64,000 nucleotides of DNA. It comes from Orobanche coerulescens (taxonomy: Eukaryota > Streptophyta > Magnoliopsida > Lamiales > Orobanchaceae). The stretch's first letter is position 1, and each line of letters begins with the position of its first letter. The translations under genes were made by a program, and so were the position numbers. Under the pieces are notes generated by a model, which worked only from the letters and a program-made list of their open reading frames with translations, was not told the origin of the DNA and did no database searches. The DNA is taken from assembly GCA_033398695.1 (NCBI GenBank), contig CM065801.1:5022001-5086000 (forward strand), written 5' to 3'. Below, one piece after another: positions 33,703-45,939 of the stretch.

Positions 33703-36700
33703 ATGGAATCGAAGGAAGCGGCGTCGCATCTTATCTCCGAAGCTTCCCCAGGTTCCTTCACATGTTCTTCGTTTCCGTATCCTGATAGTGTTGAAACTGC
33801 ATCCTTATCGAATTCAGCTGTTGATTTGAGCGACTATAATGGCGATAATAGTAGGACGGATAGCAAGGGCATCGTGTCGGAGGATGAGGGTTATGTGAGT
33901 GGTTATGAGGAGTTTGAATCGGAGTTGAACAAGCCGATTTTGGATGGGACTGTGGGTGAGGAAAATTCTGATGACTTGGTGAGGATTGAGTCGTCGCCGA
34001 TTTCGGAGGTCATTGTGAGAGGTGAAGACGGCCTTGAAAAAGGGGATAAGGGTATCGAGGTAGATGATGAAGTGGTGCGGAAAGATTTGGATGTTGGATT
34101 AGGTTTAGATGATAGTAAGGAGGCTACGACTGAAATTATTGATTCCGTCGAGAAAATGGGCGTAATTTCCCATGAGGGAGTGGTAGAGGGTGGTGAGATT
34201 GTGGGTGGCGAAGAGGGAAATGAGGTGGTTGTAGAAGTTGAGATGAAAGGAAAGGGAAAAAATAAATTGTTGAGTGTTGGGGATGAAGTGAGTGAACCCG
34301 AGGCGTTAGAGGAGGTCATTGATACAGGCGATGATGTGGAATCAATCCCTGAAGAGGATTCTATTGTTGATGCTATTAAGGTTGACGTGGCTGCGCCTGG
34401 AGTAGCCATTGTTGGAGGGACTGACGAAAATGGAGATGTTGTGCATAAGCCAGTTGAGGAGGTGGTTACTGAAGTTGCTGTCGTGGAGCCGGAAAAAATA
34501 GCGGTGGCTGGTCATGGTGATGTGAAACTCACTAGTGAAGGGGATGCTGTTGTTGATACGATTCAGGTTGATATGGTGGGCCCGGGGGTGGCTGTTGTTG
34601 GAGAGGCGGAAGAAAATGGAGGTGAAAAGATTGAAAAAAAGGGAGTTATAGTTGATGTCGTAGAGACGAATCCCTTTCAACCTGTACTTGATGTGGTTGG
34701 AGATGAAAATGATGAGAATACAGGTGGGGAGGCTATTTCATCCACGGCAAGTAATGACTCGGTCGATAAGAGTGGAAATCTGGACATGGAGGATGGTGTG
34801 AAGAAATCAGAGGTGGAATCGGAGGCTATTGAGAATTGCATTACAGCCAAGATTCACACTGATGGGGTGGTGGATGAAAAAGTAGGGTCTGAAAAAGATG
34901 CAAATGAACTTGATATCTCAAACGGTGAGCAGGCTGATGTCCATGCACAGAATAGTGAGTTAACTGATGGGGTATCTGAGGAATCAAAATGCGTACCTGA
35001 TTTCCAAGAAATAAAAGAAGGCGAACATCAGATGGGCGAAGTTAACCCTGAAGACTCAGATGAGGACACTGATGGTATGGTCTTCGGGAGCTCGGAGACT
35101 GCCAAAAAATTCATAGAGGAATTGGAAAGAGAATCTGGTGGGGATTCTCGTACCGTTGCGCTCGAGCAGTCTCGCGATATCGATGGTCAGATTGTCATGG
35201 ATTCTGAAGAAGAAGGTGAAGAAACTGATGATGATGAGGGGGATGGGAAAGAATTGTTCGACTCTGCTGCCTTGGCAGCACTTTTAAAGGCGGCAACTGG
35301 TGGTGACTCAAATGGTGGTAGTATCACTATTACCTCTCAGGATGGGTCTCGGCTTTTTTCGGTCGAGCGTCCAGCTGGGTTAGGATCTTCTCTTCAGACT
35401 TTGAGACCTGCTCCACGGTCGAATCTGAACCGCCCGTCCCTTCTCAGCACTTTGACTCCTGCTGGTGGTGAGGAATCTGAGGACAGCTTGACTGAAGAGG
35501 AGAAGATGAAACTTGAAAAGTTGCAACAAATAAGAGTGAAGTTTTTGAGGCTTGTTCATAGATTGGGCCTTTCTCCCGAAGAGTCGGTGGCTGCACAGGT
35601 TTTGTACCGACTAGCACTTCTCGGTGGAAGGCAAAACACACAAGTTTTTAGCTTGGATGCTGCCAAGAGGATGGCGTTGCAGCTAGAAACGGAAGAAAAA
35701 GACGACTTGGAGTTTTCTGTAAACATGCTGGTTCTTGGAAAATCTGGTGTGGGGAAAAGTGCTACTATAAATTCAGTATTGGGAGAAGAAAAGGCTCCGA
35801 TTGATGCTTTTGAAACTGGTACAGCTTCTGTGAAAGAAATTTCTGGATTTGTCGATGGTGTTGAGGTTCGAGTTGTTGACACGCCTGGTCTCAGGTCCTC
35901 TATGGTGGAACAGGGTGTTAACCGCAGAATTTTGTCTTCTGTAAAGAAGTTCACAAAGAAAACCCCCCCTGATGTTGTTCTTTACGTGGACCGATTGGAT
36001 GCGCAATCTAGGGATCTCAACGATTTACCTCTCTTGAAAACTGTCACTAGTGTTCTTGGCTCGTCTATATGGCGAAGTGCAATAGTCACACTTACTCATT
36101 CTGCTTCAGCACCTCCAGATGGTCCTTCTGGAGCCCCCCTGAGCTACGAAGTGTTTGTTTCTCAGAGGTCTCACATTGTTCAGCAGTCGATCGGCCATGC
36201 TGTGGGTGATCTACGAATGATGACCCCAAGTCTGATGAACCCCGTCTCTCTAGTCGAAAATCACCCGTCTTGTCGAAGAAATCGTGAGGGCCACAAAATA
36301 CTTCCCAATGGTCAGATTTGGAGACCTCAGTTGCTGTTATTATGTTACTCGATGAAGATTTTATCGGAAGCGAGTTCACTTTCGAAACCTCAAGACCAGA
36401 TTGACCATCGCAAGCTGTTCGGATTTCGGGCCCGGGCACCACCTTTGCCTTACATGTTGTCATCCATGTTGCAGTCACGTGCGCATCCAAAGCTTCCGTC
36501 CGATCAAGGCGGTGAAAATGGAGATTCGGATATCGACTTGGATGATTTTTCCGGTTCTGATCAAGAAGAAGAAGACGAGTATGACCAGCTTCCCCCGTTT
36601 AAGCCTCTGAGAAAAGCTCAGATTGAGAAACTAAGTATAGAACAGAGGAAGGCATATTTCGAAGAGTACGACTACCGAGTAAAGCTCCTACAGAAAAAAC

Positions 36701-37656
36701 AGTGGAAAGAGGAGTTGAAAAGAATGAGAGAATTTAAAAAAAGGGGAAACAATAATAATAACAGCGCAACTGATAATGGCTTCCTGGACGACGATCCTGA
36801 CTCGGGATCTGCAGCTCCAATAGCCGTGCCTTTACCCGACATGGCTTTGCCGCCTTCGTTCGACGGAGATAACCCGGCTTATCGTTACCGATTCCTGGAA
36901 CCAAGTTCACAATTTCTTGCTAGGCCCGTCTTAGATACCCACGGGTGGGACCATGACTGTGGCTATGATGGCGTCAACTTCGAACACAGTTTGGCTATCT
37001 TTAACCGCTTTCCGGCAGTGTACACCGTCCAAATCACAAAAGATAAGAAGGACTTCACCATAAGTTTGGATTCCTCAATGGCGGCCAAGTATGGAGAGAA
37101 TGTTTCCAGCATGGTGGGTTTTGATGTTCAGAACATGGGGAAACAGCTTGCATATATCTTCCGAGGTGAAGTGAAAATCAAGAATCTGAAGAAGAATAAA
37201 GCGACTGGTGGGGTATCTTTCACGATTTTAGGCGAAAACGTGGTCCCCGCTTTGAAGATCGAGGATCAGATTAGGTTTGGAAAGCAGTATACTTTGGTGG
37301 GGAGTGCTGGTGCTGTGAGGTCTCAGCAGGAAACGGCTTATGGGGCTAACTTTGAGCTGCAGAGAAGGGAGGTTGATTATCCGATTGACCAGGTCCGGTC
37401 GACTTTAAGTATGTCGGTGATTAAATGGAGAGGTGATTTGGCGTTGGGACTGAATGGCTTGGTTCAGTTTGCTTTGGGGCGTAATTCGAAGGTGATTGTT
37501 AGAGCTGGTATTAATAATAAGATGAGTGGGCAGTTTACTGTGAGGACGAGTAGTTCTGAGCATCTTTCGCTTGCCCTTGCGGCTGTTATTCCGACAGTGC
37601 TTTCTGTTTACAAGAAGCTGTTTCCTGCTGCTGGCGAAAGGTACTCGATTTTTTAG
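33703..37656 (+). CDS. TOC159: Translocase of chloroplast 159 (preprotein receptor GTPase)
   Basis: Toc159 sits in the outer chloroplast envelope with Toc34 and Toc75 and recognises transit peptides in a GTP-regulated way. This single-exon frame gives 1317 residues from MESKEAASHL. An in-frame ATG seven codons upstream (33682) adds MFIFALA and is less likely. Residues 1 to about 600 are the acidic A domain, with repeats such as VDVAAPGVAIVGG and VDMVGPGVAVVGE. The GTPase domain follows: P-loop GKSGVGKSATINS (about 679), DTPGL (726), TLTHSASAPPDGPSG (about 796). The membrane M domain runs from about FKPLRKAQIEKLS (967) to the end, with YFEEYDYRVKLLQKKQW. All G motifs are intact and there is no frameshift. 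It is shorter than the Arabidopsis protein (about 1500 residues), mainly in the A domain. This is the best-supported host gene here. Confidence 0.97.
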   Translation: MESKEAASHLISEASPGSFTCSSFPYPDSVETASLSNSAVDLSDYNGDNSRTDSKGIVSEDEGYVSGYEEFESELNKPILDGTVGEENSDDLVRIESSPISEVIVRGEDGLEKGDKGIEVDDEVVRKDLDVGLGLDDSKEATTEIIDSVEKMGVISHEGVVEGGEIVGGEEGNEVVVEVEMKGKGKNKLLSVGDEVSEPEALEEVIDTGDDVESIPEEDSIVDAIKVDVAAPGVAIVGGTDENGDVVHKPVEEVVTEVAVVEPEKIAVAGHGDVKLTSEGDAVVDTIQVDMVGPGVAVVGEAEENGGEKIEKKGVIVDVVETNPFQPVLDVVGDENDENTGGEAISSTASNDSVDKSGNLDMEDGVKKSEVESEAIENCITAKIHTDGVVDEKVGSEKDANELDISNGEQADVHAQNSELTDGVSEESKCVPDFQEIKEGEHQMGEVNPEDSDEDTDGMVFGSSETAKKFIEELERESGGDSRTVALEQSRDIDGQIVMDSEEEGEETDDDEGDGKELFDSAALAALLKAATGGDSNGGSITITSQDGSRLFSVERPAGLGSSLQTLRPAPRSNLNRPSLLSTLTPAGGEESEDSLTEEEKMKLEKLQQIRVKFLRLVHRLGLSPEESVAAQVLYRLALLGGRQNTQVFSLDAAKRMALQLETEEKDDLEFSVNMLVLGKSGVGKSATINSVLGEEKAPIDAFETGTASVKEISGFVDGVEVRVVDTPGLRSSMVEQGVNRRILSSVKKFTKKTPPDVVLYVDRLDAQSRDLNDLPLLKTVTSVLGSSIWRSAIVTLTHSASAPPDGPSGAPLSYEVFVSQRSHIVQQSIGHAVGDLRMMTPSLMNPVSLVENHPSCRRNREGHKILPNGQIWRPQLLLLCYSMKILSEASSLSKPQDQIDHRKLFGFRARAPPLPYMLSSMLQSRAHPKLPSDQGGENGDSDIDLDDFSGSDQEEEDEYDQLPPFKPLRKAQIEKLSIEQRKAYFEEYDYRVKLLQKKQWKEELKRMREFKKRGNNNNNSATDNGFLDDDPDSGSAAPIAVPLPDMALPPSFDGDNPAYRYRFLEPSSQFLARPVLDTHGWDHDCGYDGVNFEHSLAIFNRFPAVYTVQITKDKKDFTISLDSSMAAKYGENVSSMVGFDVQNMGKQLAYIFRGEVKIKNLKKNKATGGVSFTILGENVVPALKIEDQIRFGKQYTLVGSAGAVRSQQETAYGANFELQRREVDYPIDQVRSTLSMSVIKWRGDLALGLNGLVQFALGRNSKVIVRAGINNKMSGQFTVRTSSSEHLSLALAAVIPTVLSVYKKLFPAAGERYSIF

Positions 37657-38098
37657 GTTTTTGTTTATTTTATTCTGTATTGTTTTAATTTATAACGGAG
37701 CACTATGTGAGACGACTGGGTTTGCGGTTGCTGCTTCTTGAATAATAAGTTTCTTATTTTTCTTGTTTTTTGAGTCTTCATGGTATATGAAGTCTTTGTT
37801 TTTTGCGGGATATGGAGATGTAGAATAACACAAGAATATTTTTGTTTTAATAATGGTTTAGGCTCGTTTACCTGTTATTATTCTGAGATTTCCATTCTTG
37901 ACATGTTGTTACAAAATCTAAAGGCTACTTGAAGCTGTAATTGAGATGAGCTTCTCGAAAAGCATTAAACGTAGAAAATGTGGAACTCCAACAGTATCTT
38001 GGGAGAATTTATGATTCTTCTAAATGAAAAAACGTGGGTATTGTTTCGACTAATTTGTGTGTGCGCGCGGAAGTGCGTGTGTCACACTTATGTGGAAC
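37657..38098 (+). other. 3' UTR and downstream region of TOC159
   Basis: Possible poly(A) signals AATAATAAG (about 37740) and AATAATGG (about 37850) follow the stop. No other gene. Confidence 0.5.
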
Positions 38099-38514
38099 TA
38101 GGCTGCAAATGAGTCGGACTCGAGCATTTACCTTATGGAGCCAGGATCGACTTGTTTTTATCTCTGCTCAAGCTTGAGCTCGACAAGCCGAGAAAGAAAT
38201 GATGTTTAGCTAGGCTAGAGAAAGAAATAACCATGAGATGACAAGACTCTAATTAGAGATGCTCTACAAAACTCGAGTTCCTGTCAACTAAACCTATTCA
38301 CGAAATGTGGCACGTGGAATATTTCGATCAAGTATATATAGTTGGGCATTTCGTTGAGTTCATGAGCTTACTAGCAATTTGCTAGAGTACGACTGATTTG
38401 TGAGCTCTAGCAGCTCAAGCTCGACTCGAGGTCGAGTTTGACCAAGTCGGAGCTGAGCTTTGGCTCGAGCTGCTCATGAGTGCTTTTGAGCCACTCGAGT
38501 TGGTTTGCAGCCTA
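38099..38514. mobile_element. hAT-like MITE downstream of TOC159
   Basis: TAGGCTGCAAATGAGTCGG at the left pairs with CTCGAGTTGGTTTGCAGCCTA-type sequence at the right. The 8-bp flanks TGTGGAAC (38091-38098) and CCTGGAAC (38515-38522) match at 6 of 8. The interior repeats CTCGAG and GAGCTCGA words. No ORF. Confidence 0.75.
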
Positions 38515-38522
38515 CCTGGAAC

Positions 38523-39036
38523 TATCGAGTTATTATCTCATGCATCCGAGTTGATGAGCAGCATGGACCCGGATGCAATACACAAGATATGAGTGGATGA
38601 TTTTAATCTGAATATTTATGTCATTTCTCATTTTATCTCTCATATATTCGTCACAAGTCCATGATATAAATGCCGGAACTATAACCACGATGAACAGTGT
38701 CGCACTGAATTGCTTGTGAGGTCTTCTTGAGAATTAACTTCAAAATTGATGTTTTCGAAGTAGAATCGGGATACGGTATTTGCGATTGGGGTCGGTTTGG
38801 CGGTTTTTTAACTAATAAAATTGGATTATTTAAGCAAAATTATTTTTTAAGAATTCTTTACATTATATACAAAATTTCTAAATTAATTATAAAAATCTAT
38901 AAAGAAATAATTACAAAATTGTTGCATTGGATATTTATAAGTAATAATTTGATACCTGATATATTGTATTTGGATACCTGCTCAAGTCGCTATTATTGTA
39001 ATTATCTTAGTGTTAGCGATATTCTTATAAATTTTA
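38523..39036. other. Intergenic DNA
   Basis: No gene supported. An AT-rich 121-codon ORF at 38727-39092 has no recognised similarity and runs into the neighbouring MITE. Confidence 0.45.
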
Positions 39037-39286
39037 CTTCTTCCGTCATATATGTCTTGCACATTAACTATTCATTAGGCAAAATTGACTAACTTTGACC
39101 ATTGAATTTTATTGATGTATAAGTAAGAACATTATCATGTATGTTCTTGTTGAATTTATCGTAACATATGTTTTTAAAAATTGAGTTCCCTTAACTTTTA
39201 GTTATATGTAATTAAATACAATTATGAACATGTTTCTTGCAACGGCACGAAATATAAATGTGCAAATCACCATGAGAAGGAGGGAG
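39037..39286. mobile_element. Stowaway-like MITE
   Basis: The left end CTTCTTCCGTC and right end GAAGGAGGGAG are flanked by TA on both sides. AT-rich, about 250 bp, with ATATATGTCTTGCAC and ATATAAATGTGCAA in roughly inverted positions. Confidence 0.6.
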
Positions 39287-39300
39287 TATTAGATAGTGTA

Positions 39301-39474
39301 CTTTGCCCTTTTTTTTAAAAGATATATAAGTAGAAGAAATTTAATTTCCAGAAAATAATCTACCAAAAAAACCCAACATATTTCTTCATAAATTGAGTTT
39401 CATGCGTATGTCTAATAAGCATATAAGAAATAAATAGTATGAAATTTAAATAGAAAACTACAGGACGGAGGAAG
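39301..39474. mobile_element. Probable second Stowaway-like MITE
   Basis: The right end ACGGAGGAAG is followed by TA; the left end CTTTGCCCTTTTTTT is preceded by TA. The left terminus is only weakly similar, so the boundary is tentative. Confidence 0.4.
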
Positions 39475-39557
39475 TATAGATCTTTATTATACATGTACGT
39501 TTAGTGTGATTTGATTTATTCAAAATTTGAAATAAGAAGGCACTGTAGTGTTAATTA

Positions 39558-40447
39558 TGTTAAGAAATTGGTCCAAATGATTTATTAATTATGGGCCGAT
39601 ATTATGCATCCCGGCTCAGAACTATTAACTACCCCGCACCAGCCCGGCTTCTGGATTGTTCCCTACTTCTAATCTCGCCCGTTGATTTAGATGGGACAAT
39701 CCCATCCGTCGGTCCCTTGTATTTGTTTCACTACCGTCTAAACCCTAGCCTCACTTCTCTGTTTTTTGTTTCTCTCTCATCTCTCTCGCTCTCCGCCGTC
39801 AGCAATGGAAACTTGATTTTCTTCCTTTTTTTACTCGGCTGTGCGATTCCGATTTAGAAGGAAATCGAAACCCTTATCAAAATAATGATAAGAAAGGATT
39901 CGATTCCCCGAAAATCACTGGCCTTCCGTTTGGGACTTTTGCCTATATATTTTGAGCGATCTTTGAGATGAGACACACGAAAATTCTTCTAAGTGAGAAA
40001 AATATTTCCTTCAAGTATCTTTGTGATTTCTGAGTGAAAAAACCAAATTTCTGAGTGAAATTGCTTGAGGCCGATTTGGGGGTGTTTCTTCTGGGAACTA
40101 CTTGAAACCGACTTGGGGGGTGGTTCGTGTCTGGGCTGCTGGTCGCTGATACTTGAGGAGCCTAGGACGTGGGTACGAATTTGGAGGACTGAGCCGAGGC
40201 CGACTTCCGGTTGATTCTCACCACCTCCGCCTCTCGGTTTTTCAGATCTTGTGTGATCTGTTCGGTTTGATTCCTTGAACTTCAATTTTCTGTTCTTTGT
40301 GTTCGGCTCTTTGAGGTTAATTCGGTTTTCCCTGTGTAATTCGTTGTTAGTAAGTTTGTTGTGTAATCTTTAATCCTCGGAACTTTATTTGTAATTCGTT
40401 TACTGTTTTGTTGTGTAATTTTATGTATTCCGGATAGATACCCTACA
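39558..40447 (+). repeat. 5' LTR of the copia element
   Basis: 890 bp from TGTTAAGAAATTGG to GATACCCTACA. A TATA-like CTATATAT lies at about 39943, a plausible core promoter for element transcription. Confidence 0.95.
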
Positions 40448-40448
40448 G

Positions 40449-40461
40449 TGGTATCGGAGAC
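40449..40461 (+). promoter_or_regulatory. Primer-binding site of the copia element
   Basis: TGGTATCGGAGAC one base after the LTR, a variant of the initiator tRNA-Met complementary site. Confidence 0.8.
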
Positions 40462-40940
40462 TCTAAAAGGGGTTTCTATTCGGAAGGGCATACGGATTCC
40501 GGCCGAGGGATCCGCTCAGGTATCACATTTTATACTCTGTCTCTCTTAATTTCGGTACTGTGGCGTGCTGTCACTTATTCTTGCTTCCGTCTGTTTAATT
40601 GATCCTGTCTGGGTGACTGTGATTGTTTCGATTTGTTATTTTTTGTGTTGAGACTGTTGTAATCGCTATCTCCGAGCATACCAAACCCCCTTGCCTGGAC
40701 CGTAAGTGTTCCTCGGATCTTGTGGGGGCTCCGGGATATGATTCCAGCTCGTATCGTTTTAAAATCTGGTGTGATTTTAATCTTTGTGATATCTACGTGA
40801 TACCGGGATTTGATCCCAACTCGCTTTATTTTAATCTGTTGTGATTTTTGGTCTTTGTGATATCAGCGTGATACTTAACTGTTTCTACAGTACACTGTAT
40901 TGTCATTTTAAATCTTGTGTGATTTTTTACAAATATTAAA

Positions 40941-43900
40941 ATGGGCTCTCTTACTTCATTTACAATGGCACCTTTCGACGGCAAAGGAGATTTTAGAATT
41001 TGGCAACAGAAAATGAAATCTATACTTGTCCAACAAAAATGTTTTAAAGCCATTGAAGGTACTTTTCAGTCTGATGTGTCTTCTGAGAAACGTGAGGAAT
41101 TGATTGAGTTTGCTCATTCATCTATAATCTTGAACTTGTCTGATTCTGTGATTAGACGAATAAGCAAAACTGATAATGCTAAACAGCTTTGGGATAAACT
41201 TGAGGAAACGTTTACTGAAAAATCTTTGCTAAATAAATTATTCCTTCTCGAAAAGTTTTTTCGTTATAAGCTGGATTTGAATAAAGATATTGATGGTAAT
41301 CTTGTTACCTTTACAAAGTTAGTACAAGATATAAAACAAACGGGTGATAAAAACATTGATGATTATTCCCCTATTGTGCTCTTGAATGCTATCCCTGATG
41401 CTTATAATGATGTGAAATCTGCTATCAAATATGGGAGGGATTCTGTTACCTTAGACACTGTTATAAGTGGCTTAAAGAGTAAGGAATTAGACTTGAAAGT
41501 TAATAAGGTTTCTAAACCGGTGTCTGATGTCAATTTTGTAAGGTCTAAACAACACCTTAAAAGGAAACCGTTTATCAAAACCGATTCTGAGAAGTCTAAT
41601 AAGAAAAAGGGGCAATGGAAGGATAAATCTAAGTTCCGGCCGAAAAATCGCAAATGCTACAATTGTGATGAATCTGGCCATTATATACAAGAATGCACCA
41701 AGCCTAAAAAAAATTTGCAAAATGATCAGGCTAATTTGACTGTTGGGGATGTCTTTATGGTTATTGATGATTTGCGTATCTCTGTGAATTCTGTGCTTTC
41801 TGGTTTGTGTGAAAACGAATGGTTGCTGGATTCTGGATGCACTCATCATATGACACCTTATAAACAGCATTTTACGAGTTATACTAATCTTGGTGATCAG
41901 TATGTCTATATGCCTGATAAGGTGAAATGGGTAGTGGCCGGAGTGGGGAATGTTTGTTTGAAATTTGCTGATGGTACTCAGTTTACTCTAAAAAATGTCA
42001 GACATATTCCTGATTTATCTCATAATTTGATATCTTGTACTACTTTGGAAGATGAGGGCCTTAGGGGTTCTTGGGGGAATGGTTGCATGAAAATTTGCAG
42101 AGGTTCCTGAATGTTGTTTAAAGGAATCCGGAAATTTAATTTATACATTTGCCAAACTGAAACTGCTGCATGTTCTAACCTGGTTTGTGCGGATAAAACC
42201 GAATTATGGCATAATAGGTTAGGACACATGAGCATGAAGGGATTAGATATCTTGCATAAACAAAAGTGTTTTGAAAAAGATAACATCTCTAAGTTGTCTT
42301 TCTGTGACTCTTGCATGTATGGCAAACAACATAAAACTCAATTTCCAAAACCTCCCGATTCCCCTGATCCTGTTTTTGAGAAATCTGGTAAGAGTTCCAA
42401 TGTGCTTGATTATGTTCATGCTGATGTTTGTGGTCCTGTCAGTGTCCCGACTCATGGTAGGAACCGTTACTTCTTGTCCATTATTGATGATTATTCGAGG
42501 AAAGTTTTCGTATTTTTACTCAAACTGAAATCTGATGTGTTTGAAAAGTTTCAAACTTGGAAAACTTTGGTGGAAAATCAAACCGGAAAACGGATTAAAA
42601 AGATAAGGACCGATAACGGCCTTGAATTTTGCAATACTCAGTTTGATACTATGTGTTCTGAAAATGGCATCCTCAGGCATAAGACAGTTCCTTACACCCC
42701 CCAACAGAACGGGGTGGCTGAGCGAATGAACCGAACCCTCCTTGAAAAGGTTAGGGCTATGCTCGCCACTTCTGGGTTGTCCAAAAGTTTTTGGGGTGAG
42801 GATCTTTTAACTGCTGCCTATCTTATCAATAGATCACCTTCTATACCATTGAATGGTAATTACCCCGAGTCTGTGTGGTAGGGTCATGCTATTGATTTTT
42901 CAAACATTCGTGTGTTTGGTTGTGCTGCTTATGTGCATCAAAATATTGATAAACTTGAACCTAGGTCCTTGAGATGTGTTTTTCTTGGCTATCCTGATGG
43001 TATTAAGGGTTATCGTTTATGGGTCAGATCTGAACCCGGATTGAAGGTGATCACTAGTAGGGATGTGGTCTTTAATGAAACTGAATTTCCTTGTCTTAAT
43101 AATCCTTTATCTGCTCCTGTGTAGCTGCTGAAAATTCTCCCCACCCTGTTCAGATTAGGGTGGAGCATCTTAGTGAAAACGAGTTACCTGCTGAATCTGA
43201 TAATATGGAAAATCCTGAATCCTCTAATGCTCAACCTGATAATCAATCTGAAAATGGAGATGAATCTGAATCTGTTCCTGACTTGTCTGATTATCAATTA
43301 ACTAGGGATAGGTCTAGAAGGAATGTTAGAAGACCTATACACTTAGATGATTTTCATATGGCTTCTCTTGCTTTCAATGTGTTTGATATGCTTGATGGGA
43401 ATGAACCTAAATCTTGCAATGATGCTTTGTTGTCTGATAAATCAAACGGATGGTTAAGTGCAATGAATGAAGAAATGACATCCTTGCATGCGAATGATAC
43501 TTGGAAACTTGTTCCAAAACCTAGAAACTATTCTTTGATTGATTGTAAGTGGTTGTTTAAAGTAAAAAAGGATGAGGATAACGTCAGATTCAAAGCAAGA
43601 TTAGTAGCTAAAGGTTTCACTTAACGAGAACGTATTGACTATACTGAGATTTTTGCACCTGTAGTTAAATTCACCACTGTTCGCATCATGCTTGCATTAG
43701 TTGCACATCATAATTGGGAGATGAAACAATTAGATGTTAAAACGGCATTTTTGCATGGTGAATTGAAAGAAACCATCTACATGAAGCAACCGGAAGGTTT
43801 TATAGATAGTAACCATCCTGATTATGTGTGCTTGCTTAATAAAACCTTATATGGCTTAAAACAATCCCCTAGAGAGTGGAACAAGAAATTCAATGATTGC

Positions 43901-44757
43901 ATGCTGTCCTTGAAATTCCGTCGTAGTGCATATGATCCATGCCTTTATTTCAAGACTGACTGCGATGTTCCTATGTTCTTACTTATTTATGTAGATGATA
44001 TGCTCTTGATCAGTTCGTGCATTAAATCTATTAATCATGTTCAAAGTCGCTTAGGTGAACAATTTGACATGAAGTATTTGGGGAATGCTAAAAGGATATT
44101 AGGCATGAATATCATTCGGGACAGATCTAAAGGCACTTTATTTATAAATTAGTCCTCTTATATTGGTAAAATTCTAGAAAAATTTTCAATGACTAATGTT
44201 AAAATTGCTAGTGTGCCATTGGCTTCTCATTTCTTATTATCCAAAACTCAGTCACCAAAAACTGAATCTGAAATTCGTGAAATGAGATCTATCCCGTATG
44301 CTAATGCTATTGGATCTGTCATGTACCTTATGGTTAGTACTAAGCCAGATATTGCCTATGCTGTGAGTTGCTTAAGTAGATATATGGCTAATCCAGGAAA
44401 ACCTCATTGGGAGGCTCTTAAGTGGTTACTTCGGTACTTAAAAAACTATGTTTCTGATGGTCTTGTGTTTTCTAAATCAAAGGTTTACTTACTGAGATTG
44501 GTGCTCTTCGTGATAATGTTGTGGTCTTTTCCGACAGTCAATCAAGTATCCATTTGTGTAGAAATCCTGTTTTCCATGATTGTACAAAGCATATTGATGT
44601 CAGACGACACTTCATCCGTAATATCGTGGAGAAGGGCACAATTGATTTGCAGAAAATCCTGTCCCATTCTAATCCTGCAGATATGGGCACGAAGTGCCTA
44701 CCAGTCGAGAAAATCAGATCTTGCAAGTCGATACTAAATATCGACTCCCTCAACTGA
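40941..44757 (+). pseudogene. Copia gag-pol polyprotein (broken)
   Basis: Gag runs from the ATG at 40941, starting with copia-type MAPFDGKGDFRIWQQKM at its tenth codon, through a CCHC knuckle, CYNCDESGHYIQEC. The protease is WLLDSGCTHHMTPY. A TGA (42108-42110) ends the first frame. The pre-integrase and integrase follow (HNRLGHMSMKGL, VHADVCGPVS, SIIDDYSRKVFVFLL, TDNGLEFCN, GVAERMNRTLLE). A TAG at 42879-42881, a frameshift near 43125, a TAA at 43622-43624 inside KGFT.RERIDYTEIFAPVVK, and a TAG at 44150-44152 break the rest. RT has VKTAFLHGELKETIYMKQ and YVDDMLLIS. RNase H has lost its core between SDGLVFSKSK (about 44485) and VVFSDSQSSIHLC (about 44520). Not functional. Confidence 0.93.
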
Positions 44758-44949
44758 AGACACTCCAGTCTTTCTTTTTGCTATCTTTGTGATAGCTTTT
44801 CTAGTTTTCTCCGTGATTCCTAGTTTTCTTTCTTAGTGATTGATTTATGTCTTTATGCTTGTACTAACTTTGTGTGGTGTGCAGGTGGTGTGACGTTCGG
44901 CGATGATGACCTCCTTATCAAGAAAGTACCCCGATGGCTCATTTGGTCC

Positions 44950-44960
44950 GGGTGGAGATT
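44950..44960 (+). promoter_or_regulatory. Polypurine tract of the copia element
   Basis: GGGTGGAGATT directly abuts the 3' LTR. Confidence 0.75.
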
Positions 44961-45853
44961 TGTTAAGAAATTGGCCCAAATGATTTATTAATTATGGGCC
45001 GGTATTATGCAGCCCGACCCAAAACTATTAACTACCCCCCACCAGCCCGACTTCTGGATTGTTCCCTACTTCTAATCTCGCCCGTTGATTTAGATGGGAC
45101 AATCCCATCCGTCGGTCCCTTGTATTTGTTTCACTACCGTCTAAACCCTAGCCTCACTTCTCTGTTTTTTGTTTCTCTCTCATCTCTCTCGCTCTCCGCC
45201 GTCAGCAATGGAAACTCGATTTTCTTCCTTTTTTTACTCGGATGTGCGGTTCCGATTTAGAAGGAAATCGAAACCCTTATCAAAATAATGATAAGAAAGG
45301 ATTCGATTCCCCGAAAATCACTGGCCTTCCGTTTGGGACTTTTGCCTATATATTTTGAGCGATCTGGGCTTGAGATGAGACACACGAAAATTCTTCTAAG
45401 TGAGAAAAATATTTCCTTCAAGTATCTTTGTGATTTCTGAGTGAAAAAACAAAATTTCTGAGTGAAATTGCTTGAGGCCGATCTGGAGGTGTTTCTTCTG
45501 GGAACTACTTGAAACCGACTGGGGGGTGGTTCGTGTCTGGGCTGCTGCTCGCTGATACTTGAGGAGCCTAGGACGTGGGTATGGATTTGGAGGACTGAGC
45601 CGAGGCCGACTTCTGGTTGATTCTCACCACCTCCGCCTCTCGGTTTTTCAGATCTTGTGTGATCTTTTCGGTTTGATTCCTTGAACTTCAATTTTCTGTT
45701 CTTTGTGTTCGGGTCTTTGAGGTTAATTTGGTTTTCCCTGTGTAATTCGTTGTTAGTAAGTTTGTTGTGTAATCTTTAATCCTGGGAACTTTATTTGTAA
45801 TTCGTTTACTGTTTTGTTGTGTAATTTTATGTATTCTGGATAGATACCCTACA
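44961..45853 (+). repeat. 3' LTR of the copia element
   Basis: 893 bp, colinear with the 5' LTR, with a few-base insertion near 45365 and scattered substitutions. Confidence 0.95.
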
Positions 45854-45939
45854 AATTATATTTCTAAATCTCAATTTTTTTAACAAAAAAACGACTCGAA
45901 TAATGTAATATGAACAATTGAGGAGTTAATTTTGGTGAT

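Larger units (their letters stand above)
39558..45853 (+). mobile_element. Ty1/copia LTR retrotransposon, full length, defective
   Basis: LTRs 39558-40447 and 44961-45853 start TGTTAAG and end CCCTACA. A perfect 5-bp duplication, AATTA, flanks the element (39553-39557 and 45854-45858). Order gag, protease, integrase, RT, RNase H places it in copia. By eye the LTRs differ at about two dozen positions plus small indels over about 890 bp. The polyprotein has in-frame stops, frameshifts and a deleted RNase H core. Confidence 0.96.
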
